Source: Nephrocerus scutellatus
Lineage: Eukaryota > Arthropoda > Insecta > Diptera > Pipunculidae
NCBI GenBank assembly: GCA_947095585.1
Contig: OX352763.1
Coordinates: forward strand, 30,925,462-30,989,461
Length of the DNA stretch: 64,000 nucleotides
Direction: 5' to 3'
In this document: positions 57,357 through 64,000 of the stretch, piece after piece
Layout of the letters: every line of letters starts with the position of its first letter
Position numbering within the stretch: the first letter of the stretch is position 1
Program-made: the position numbers and the translations under genes
Notes under the pieces: generated by a model
Database searches by the model: none
What the model was told of the DNA's origin: nothing
Seen by the model: the letters and a program-made list of their open reading frames with translations, nothing else

Positions 57357-57875
57357 ATGAATAAGTTTTTTGTGTTAGCAGCAGCTGTCGTGTGCTTTGG
57401 TATCTTGAAGGTGAACGGAGCAGCTGTTGTCTGCGGTAATGAGTCGTCCTCGAAGTCGACCGATGCACAAGCGACCAACAACAATGAAACAGTTGAAGCA
57501 ATCAGCGAAGTAAAGAAATTCCTCCATACCGTGCAATGCACTTTGGAAAGGGCCAAACCATGGGTCGAGGAGATCGAAAAGGAAGCAAAGAGACTTGAGA
57601 AGACAGCAAAACGATTCGGCCATGGTGTCATCAGTAAGTTGAGTGATTTTTTGGGCAAATGGATGATAACCGATGTGAGCAATACCTCGACAAAGGATGC
57701 TAGTAGCATTGGCACTGCAGTTTCTGGTGGTAAAAACCCGGATGTTAGTACGCCGCCGTCTAATGTTGAAGCAGTCGCAGCTGATGCAGTTGCAGATACC
57801 TTACCCCCCGCTGACGATGCTGAAAATCAAATCACTCCAGAAAAGGAATTCTTCGACGTTAAAGGAAACTATTAG
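57357..57875 (+). CDS. E: secreted GBP-precursor-like protein without Cys loop (172 aa)
   Basis: Signal peptide about 1-21, then Cys26, a Ser/Thr/Asn linker, Cys61 in FLHTVQCTLERAK, and an amphipathic helix (to about 103: EKEAKRLEKTAKRF, ISKLSDFLGKW). These match D in order: FFKNVGCTIKK, then SEKAKTF, VKAKLGEWKEK. After the helix comes an acidic Ser/Thr/Pro/Ala-rich tail with no cysteine, so the cytokine loop of D is absent. An upstream in-frame ATG at 57258 would put 33 residues before the signal peptide; I start at 57357 by comparison with A and D. AATAAA at 57949-57954. Intact and single-exon. Confidence 0.78.
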   Translation: MNKFFVLAAAVVCFGILKVNGAAVVCGNESSSKSTDAQATNNNETVEAISEVKKFLHTVQCTLERAKPWVEEIEKEAKRLEKTAKRFGHGVISKLSDFLGKWMITDVSNTSTKDASSIGTAVSGGKNPDVSTPPSNVEAVAADAVADTLPPADDAENQITPEKEFFDVKGNY

Positions 57876-57948
57876 GATGTATATGTATCTCCGTGAATTA
57901 AATTACCAATCTATTATTTCTTAAACAATTTATTATTTATTTTAAGGC

Positions 57949-57954
57949 AATAAA
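57949..57954 (+). terminator. E poly(A) signal
   Basis: AATAAA 73 bases after the stop. Confidence 0.65.
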
Positions 57955-58328
57955 AGTGAAGTTCAATTTCGTTTTGGTTTTTTTCTTTCACATCAAACTC
58001 CGCACTGTTAATCGGACACTTATCTAACTTTTTAGAAATCAAATTTGGATGAAGGTTCTTCGTAAACAACAACAAAATATACGACCCAACGATATTTATA
58101 TGTATCACTATCACTCGAATGCTCTGCTTTGGTGGCAACTAAGTAGCAACTTGACTGGATCTTATATAGTGTCCTCTGTTTAGCTTTTGGAGGACTTTCG
58201 ATCATTTTTCATTTTAAGATTTCAACAGCAGCCGCTGGTATATAAGAATGTTGGAATTTGTAACTATTTCTTCATCAACCTGCTGGTCGGCGATATCATA
58301 CCATGCCTTGGAGAGGACAATTGTTTTT

Positions 58329-59000
58329 TAAATTCTCTATATTAACTTCACTTGCCCGTGGGTCGGTCGTCGGTCGTCTGTCGTGGAATCTTGCTATCAA
58401 TTTTTAACCCACTTCCCAAAGCCCGATTTTATTGAAATTTTGCACACATGTGTATTTCCATGTGTATTTCCAGACTATTAAAATTTGAGGACCCTCGGGC
58501 ACCGGGATCGGGGGGCTCCCATACAAATATTTTTTGCAAAATTTTACTCGATTTTCTTAAAATTTTATACACATGTGTATCTCTGATAGACAACACTTTT
58601 TGTAAAAAATTTGGAGACCCCGGGGCCCGAGGTCTTGGGGCCCCAAAATTAAAAAAAAAATTTTAACCCGATTTTCTTCAAATTTTATATACGTATGTAT
58701 CTCCGATGAAAAAAACTTTTTGTAAAATTTCTGGAGACGCCGGGCTCCAGTGTCATTGAGCCCCATTTTTTTTTTTAAAAAAATTAACCCGAATTTTTTT
58801 TAAATTTTACATATACGTGTGTATCTCCGATGGACAACACTTTTTGCAAAAATTTTGGTGGCCGTGGTCGTGGGGCCCCATAAAAATTTTTCAAAAAAAT
58901 TAAGCCGATTTTCTTCAAATTTTATACAACTCTGTATCTCCGATGGACAACATTTTTTGTAAAGTTTTTGGAGGGCCCAAGGGGTGCCCCTATAAATGCT
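58329..59000 (+). mobile_element. Helitron-like repeat H10
   Basis: 5' terminus AAATTCTCTATATTAACTTC, GGAATCTTGCTATCAATTTT block, about five modules. It is cut by the start of H11. Confidence 0.7.
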
Positions 59001-59505
59001 TTAAATGCTCTATATTAACTTCACTTGCCCGTGTGTTTGTGGGTTTGTGGATTTGTGTGTCATGGAATCTTGCGATCAATTTTTAACCCACTTCCTACAG
59101 CCCGATTTTATTTGAAATTTGGCACACATGTATATCTCCCATGACAACACTTTCTGTTAAAATTTGAGGCCCCTCGGGCCGCGGCGTCGGGGGGCTCCCA
59201 TACAAATATTTTACAAAATTTACCCGATTTTCTTTAAATTTTGTACACATGTGTGTCTTCGATGGAAAACACTTTTTGTAAACATTTGGAGCGATCGGCC
59301 TCTTGGGGACCCCAATATACAATTTTTAAATATCGCTATATCGCATCAGATCACGGCAAAGTATGAGCTCTGTGCTTTGTGAGCAGCGCTGTTCGCTGCC
59401 GCTGCGGCATTTGGTGGATGATTTTGCCACAAAACGAGCACGTGTGTGTATCCCCGATTAGAGAATTTACAAGAAAAATTTTAATTTTTATGGGTTGTTT
59501 TTTAT
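59001..59505 (+). mobile_element. Helitron-like repeat H11
   Basis: Starts TTAAATGCTCTATATTAACTTC and ends with the family 3' terminus near 59457-59505. Between 59330 and 59450 is a stretch unrelated to the modules. Arranged head-to-tail with H10. Confidence 0.65.
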
Positions 59506-60040
59506 TTTTCTCTCACCTAGCGTTAAACGTTACTATAACTGTTCTGCTCGTTGGCCATTACGAAACTCGTAAATGCCCCATCATAAAAAGTACGCTTTGC
59601 TAATTGCAATAGTAGTTGTGAATCTACCGGAATTTTTGGTCTACGTCTACACCATCGTTTATTGATTCTTCCATACTAGTATTTATAAGTATTTGCGAAT
59701 GGCAAATATTTTCCTAAAGAAAGACAGCTAAAGACAGCATTCTAAGTTTTGGTCCAACCAACGACCCAACAACCATCATTTCACTTTGACAGCTTACCCA
59801 TAGGTTTGGTTTTAAAGACAATGGTTCAAAGCGTCTCGCGGGGTTATAAGGCTCACCAAAAATGTCACATTTTGAAAGATTTTTTAAAGATTTCAAATAT
59901 TTCTATTAAGATAGCATCATAATCATAATCATCATATATGTAGCTGCACAACCAGAGTCAGTTCCTTTTCTTCTGTCTTATAACAGGTCACGATATCTAG
60001 CCGATGTTACCAAATTTGTCATCCCACAGCTCTGTTCTTG
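59506..60040. other. No gene recognised
   Basis: AT-rich with no recognised feature. Confidence 0.35.
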
Positions 60041-60099
60041 CTAGGTCTACACCAAACATCCAGCATAGATTTGGCCACGCCTCGTTCTTTTTTTATAAT

Positions 60100-61200
60100 T
60101 CGAGCACGCTTCAAGGGGTATTCGGCTATATGCTTGGCACAGCGTGGGCATTAAGGAAAAGGAGGAGAAAAGAGGAGATGTCTATGAGCTTGTGTTTTGA
60201 ATTCCTGTGGATCATAGTGATGTGGGAAGACAGAGCTTGGCAGATCATTCGGGGCATACGTGTTGTACGGCTGAAAAAAGAATCCCTGAACTTAACTGTA
60301 CGCCCAAGATGGGCTTAAGGCTAAACTGATGAGCATTTAGAGCGCCTCGGGTATTGCGGTTGAATTCAAGGAGAGGTGGCATGCAACTGGCTATTTTTCT
60401 TGAGCACCGCTGGTGGAAGAAGCGATAAAAGAGTGACAAGCACGAAACGTTCCTGTGGTGTTCAAGCGAATCTATTGATTTCGCTATATTTGCGTCACTG
60501 ATAAGTTTTATAGCACGGTTATGTATTCTATCTAGCTGATGCAAAGTAGGTTTAGGCACACCACACCAGATATGACAATTGTACTCAAGTTTAGGGTGAA
60601 TAAAAGCCTTGTATATAGTAGCCAAATCAGAGGGAGTGAAAAATTTCTTGTACCGGGTTAGAAAACCTAAACATTTCGGAGCATTTTTGGCGACGGTAAA
60701 TATGTGGTCACTCCAACGAAGCTTGTCGTTAACGCACATACCGAGAATAGCGAGATTTTCAGTTTCCTCGATGCAAGTGCCATTCATGGATAATGGCATG
60801 GGATTTAGGATTCGCTTAGACGAGAGGAGACAGCATTGGGTTTTGGAAGCATTCAATTCTACTGTTTATTCTACTATTATGCTGTCTAGGTAAGAATTAA
60901 ACGCACTTAACATACGAAGTTGTTTGAGTTCCACATGGGAGGGGGAGGGACGGTTCCTCCAACTTATATGAGAAGCTGAGAGTGCTGTCGTCAGCGAAAG
61001 AGTGAATTGAATTAGAAGTCACAGATAAGAGTTCATTAATAAAAATGAGAAAGAGAACAGAGCCCTGGGGAACGCCAGCATTTATGTGGTGTATCCGTCC
61101 AAACCGTCCAAAACTCGCCATTAAGCGTGCTCTTGACCTACTCCCATTTAGCTGTCCTCTCTTCGAGAGTAAACCGTAAACCAACACGTAGGTCAAGCCC
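60100..61200 (-). mobile_element. CR1/jockey-like non-LTR element, RT C-terminal half
   Basis: Minus strand: INAGVPQGSVLFLIFINELL, NSIHSFADDSTLSFSYK with the FADD catalytic box, then after a break NASKTQCCLLSSKRILNP, LAILGMCVNDKLRWSDHI, FIHPKLEYNCHIWCGVPKPT and HNRAIKLI. Two long uninterrupted frames make it one of the least decayed elements here, but the upstream RT and endonuclease are not visible. Confidence 0.8.
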
Positions 61201-61689
61201 AGAATGAAACTGGGTCCTCAACCAAAAGTTGCCTCAGACTCAGATAACATCCAAGGAGATCAACCTTATCTGTGGACGGAACCAACTCTCGTAGTACCAA
61301 CGCGGCCATGGTAAGATCTGACATCGAGGGACTAAGTTTGTTCAGTATAAGTGCCTGGGCGTAGGTACGCTACAGCCTTGGCACATCATCCGGAACTTCG
61401 AACCCTATCATTTCTCACTAGGATGGACACCTATCCTAGGCCGCCCAGGATAGAAACTCTCCCAGGCACGTACGGTCCTGCAGTTGTACGGTAAGGCTGC
61501 TAAATACGAAGACAGTGCCTGTTCTAGACATTCTAAGCAGCCTTTCCCTATTTTATCTTCCGAGTTTAACCAACTATTAAACCCATCAAAAATAAAAATA
61601 CAACGAACCCCTCGGAGAAGCGATTCTGAGAGCGCAATAGCGCACACAGTACACAGTCATTACAGTATGTCATGATTTGATGCCGCTAA
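61201..61689. other. No gene recognised
   Basis: Probably element debris; nothing identified. Confidence 0.3.
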
Positions 61690-61875
61690 ATGGAAAAAAA
61701 CAAAATTTGTATGGCAGCCTCCCGACTCCGAGGATCGAGGGGCCCCAAATTTTAAAAGAAAGTGTTGTCATGGGAAATACAGATGTGTGCAAAGTTTGAA
61801 TAAAATCGGGCTTTAGGAAGTCGGTTAAAAATTGATCACGGGCACGCGATGTTAATATAGAGAATTTTAAAAAGA
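61690..61875 (-). mobile_element. Helitron-like repeat H12
   Basis: One module plus the 5' terminus in minus orientation (GTTAATATAGAGAATTTT at about 61853-61870). Confidence 0.65.
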
Positions 61876-62276
61876 AATTATGCTCTGGCTACTCAACTTT
61901 TCAGACAGACAGGCAGAACGCAATTTCGGACAAACTTCCAGCTAAATTTCATTTCATTGCATTTAATGGCAGAGCTTGTCGAAATTTGAAATCAATTCAG
62001 CCTTTTGCCGCACATCATTAGCCCTGGTACACTTTAAATTGAAATTTTCCGGTGATTATTAATTAACGATATAAATGACGGTGGAATTCTTCCATTTTAG
62101 TATTCAAGTATCTGCGATTGTTTGCTCGGGTTAATCATAAATAGTGTCTTCCTATCAGAAATCGATCGGCATCTATTTCTCCACAAATAACTGCGAATTA
62201 ACTGTTGTGTTTAATTCAACAATAACGACAACAAAAACAAGATAAGAGAATTGATATAAAAAAGTAAAATCCAATT

Positions 62277-62638
62277 ATGATGAACCATCAGATGCTGCTT
62301 GTGTGCTCGATGGCTGCTATTCTGTTTATCTCCTCCGTGCACGGACGATTTGTTCCAGATCCAAAGAAAAAGATACACTCAGAAGAAGTTATGGATTTCA
62401 AAATTACCAAACGGTGGGTCAATGAGTAAGTAAATCTGCCAAGGAATTTGAAGGAATTATCACTGAAAAATTAGACGAATTGAAACATAAATTAACCTCT
62501 AGCAGCTCTGAAGCAGCACAATCTAAACAGACCAGACCAGTGATCACGGCAAGATTCGATGCCGACCTGATTTTAACCACCCCACGTATATGCCGTGGTC
62601 GAGTTGATGAGCGCGGAATTTGCCGTTCAAACCCTTAA
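62277..62638 (+). CDS. F: GBP-like precursor, disrupted frame or spliced (about 92 aa if spliced)
   Basis: The first frame gives a signal peptide (residues 1-23, ending SVHG) and runs to a stop at 62427. A second frame, open from 62426 to the stop at 62636, reads SKSAKEFEGIITEKLDELKH... and ends RICRGRVDERGICRSNP. This second part aligns along its length with the end of D (SEKAKTFGSEVKAKLGEWKE...KCGHGHILDALGNC). Its loop is two residues shorter: C-x-G-x5-G-x-C, followed by Arg as in GBPs. A perfect donor (GA/GTAAGT, 62426) and an acceptor (AACCTCTAG, to 62502) would remove 77 bases and rejoin the frames, phase 2. So it is either an ordinary frameshift pseudogene or a spliced gene that lost the helix-coding segment as an intron. 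AATAAA at 62708-62713. Confidence 0.55.
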
Positions 62639-62732
62639 TCTAAACCTTAAGATGATTATTTCGTTTTTCTCTTACTCTTGGTGTATGTAAAAGAGTATAC
62701 TGTTGACAATAAAATAAATAATATTATGCATG

Positions 62733-62760
62733 AATTTCATTTCATTTCATTTCATTTCAA
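62733..62760 (+). repeat. (ATTTC)n microsatellite
   Basis: Five or six consecutive ATTTC units after the F poly(A) signal. Confidence 0.85.
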
Positions 62761-63100
62761 TAAGTCGATGGTTGTCATCGCCGTATGGGACGTGGCGGCG
62801 CCATCCTGTGAAACCACATCTCGTCCGAATCAATATCATCCATATTTTCATATAATTGATCTTAGTGTGGGAACGATCTCCATTAACTGTAACGCAAACT
62901 ACGACCTAATTTTTGAAGAAATAAGGACCGATATGTCACTAGCATGTAAACCGCAGTAAACGGTGCATTTTTCTCAATGAAATGAAGTGTCTAGGGTCTC
63001 TTGTGGATTTGTCTCACTCCAATATGCCGCAATTTTGTGTATTAACAAACCTATTAAGCAAAAAATGAGCCATATCCTTAAACACAAATTTTGCAATAAA
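62761..63100. other. No gene recognised
   Basis: A 93-codon open frame ends at 62959 without any recognisable feature; not claimed as a gene. Confidence 0.35.
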
Positions 63101-63109
63101 TCAACGGAT

Positions 63110-63245
63110 CAGTTTCCAACTTTATTACGGAACCCCAAATCAGCCTCGGATGCACTAATGAACGACAACGGCTAAACGATTTAAGATTTTTCTCATGAAA
63201 CGTACGCTCACTGTATAGATCTCGAGGTGCACAGCCTACCAAATG
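63110..63245 (+). mobile_element. RTE-like 5' fragment (endonuclease start)
   Basis: Matches the complement of about 27590-27730 (TCATGAAACGTACGCTCACTGTATAGATCTCGAG); the encoded VFSWNVRSLY-type start is frameshifted. It stops abruptly against another element. Confidence 0.6.
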
Positions 63246-64000
63246 GCCATTGATTTGGAGGTAGACTACTATCATTCAATAAATCCACGTCATCAATTTG
63301 AAAATTAGACCATCTTTTCCTCCAATTGGCTCGTTCTTGTGGTGTCTGCAAATAATCTGTGCGCCAAATTTTCCAAAAATCTTGAAAATGTTTTGTATAT
63401 TTTGCCACGGATTTAATTTTGAATCTCGTCCAGATTCTAACTGCGACTCTGGGATAGCAGTTAGTGTTTTGCAAAAAAAAAACGACTGGAAATTAAATCT
63501 TTAGTTCCGAGACATCATCCTTAATGCAGCACAAAGGTCGTGAATTTAAGACAGATTCAATTCCAGTGCATTGAAACAGTTTTTGACAGATATCGAGTCC
63601 ATTAAATTGGACGACATCGCTTTAAGTGCTGCCTGACTATCTGAAAAGAAATATAATTTAGCGCCCTTCATTTCTTTACTGAGGTCAGTTCTGGCGCAAT
63701 TCTCAATGACATGGAGCTCTGCCTGGTAAACCGAGGGACTTTTCCCCATTGCTTCAACTCCAGTTTCCATCTTCAATCCATCTGTGAACCAGACCAGATA
63801 TCTAGCGTCCAGTGCCGGAACACCATTGCACCAGTTAACCCGCTCCAATATTTCTACCTCAAATTTCCTTCCGAAACAGTGCTCCCTGACCATAATGTCG
63901 GGTATAGTAAAGAACATGTCTTTTTCAGAAATAGAGTCAATAGTTCAAGTGACCCACATAATCACCCCTTTTGTACCCTTATTCTCATTGTAGCTTAATA
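63246..64000 (-). mobile_element. R1/jockey-like non-LTR element, RNase H part (runs off window)
   Basis: Minus strand: YLVWFTDGLKMETGVEA, SVYQAELHVIENCAR and LYFFSDSQAALKAM, an RNase H domain with a Gly-Leu in place of the usual Gly-Ser after TD, followed by weakly readable sequence to 63250 (LLNDSSLPPNQWPFGR). The 5' part lies outside the window. Confidence 0.7.

Noticed and set aside
62678..62959. 93-codon frame after F
   Set aside because: Begins in the F 3' region and microsatellite; no recognisable domain.

Overview
This window reads as nuclear DNA of an insect, most likely a fly (Diptera). The genes are small, TATA-driven and poly(A)-terminated, their introns (where present) are short, and they sit in AT-rich DNA saturated with decayed non-LTR retrotransposons, Helitron-like elements, foldback elements and satellites. 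The species cannot be fixed from the sequence. A large-genome brachyceran fly is a guess. No rRNA, tRNA, CRISPR or bacterial-type operon was seen.

Two small gene families account for all the convincing host genes. Family A/D/E/F encodes secreted proteins on the + strand: A1 (895-1473), A2 (3030-3593), A3 (9600-10178), A4 (15564-16130), D (23196-23660), E (57357-57875) and F (62277-62638). A, D and E share a signal peptide, one Cys just after it, a second Cys in a [Val/Gln/Gly]-x-Cys-Thr-type context, then a charged amphipathic helix. D ends in a Cys loop, C-x2-G-x6-G-x-C, which is the pattern of the growth-blocking-peptide (GBP/ENF) insect cytokines. F has a shorter loop. A1-A4 and E have no loop, and A1-A4 have instead expanded the helix into about ten 11-residue repeats like those of synucleins and exchangeable apolipoproteins. 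I read this as a cytokine-precursor family in which the pro-region became the product in some members.

Family B encodes short basic proteins of about 71-86 residues without a signal peptide. I do not recognise it. There are six copies: B1, B2, B3, B4 on the - strand and B5, B6 on the + strand. All six share an identical CGAATAAATAG core promoter and an upstream doubled TGCATYCC motif. A and B are interleaved at the left end (A1, A2, B1, A3, B2, A4), so blocks carrying both were duplicated. B3/B4 lie in another tandem duplication (about 31.4-35.2 kb). B5/B6 lie in a third (about 40.0-45.3 and 48.0-54.4 kb).

Layout: 0-16.2 kb, A/B array with retroelement and Helitron debris; 16.4-20.5 kb, nested non-LTR elements; 21.4-22.7 kb, AT-rich satellite; 23.2 kb, gene D; 25.0-27.8 kb, RTE-like element; 29.2-31.1 kb, foldback element; 31.4-35.2 kb, B3/B4; 36-40 kb, DNA-transposon debris; 40-54.4 kb, B5/B6 segmental duplication, a 15-bp minisatellite and Helitron-like arrays; 54.4-56 kb, a chimeric non-LTR element; 57.4 kb, gene E; 58.3-62 kb, Helitron-like and CR1/jockey-like elements; 62.3 kb, gene F; 63.1-64 kb, non-LTR fragments running off the window.
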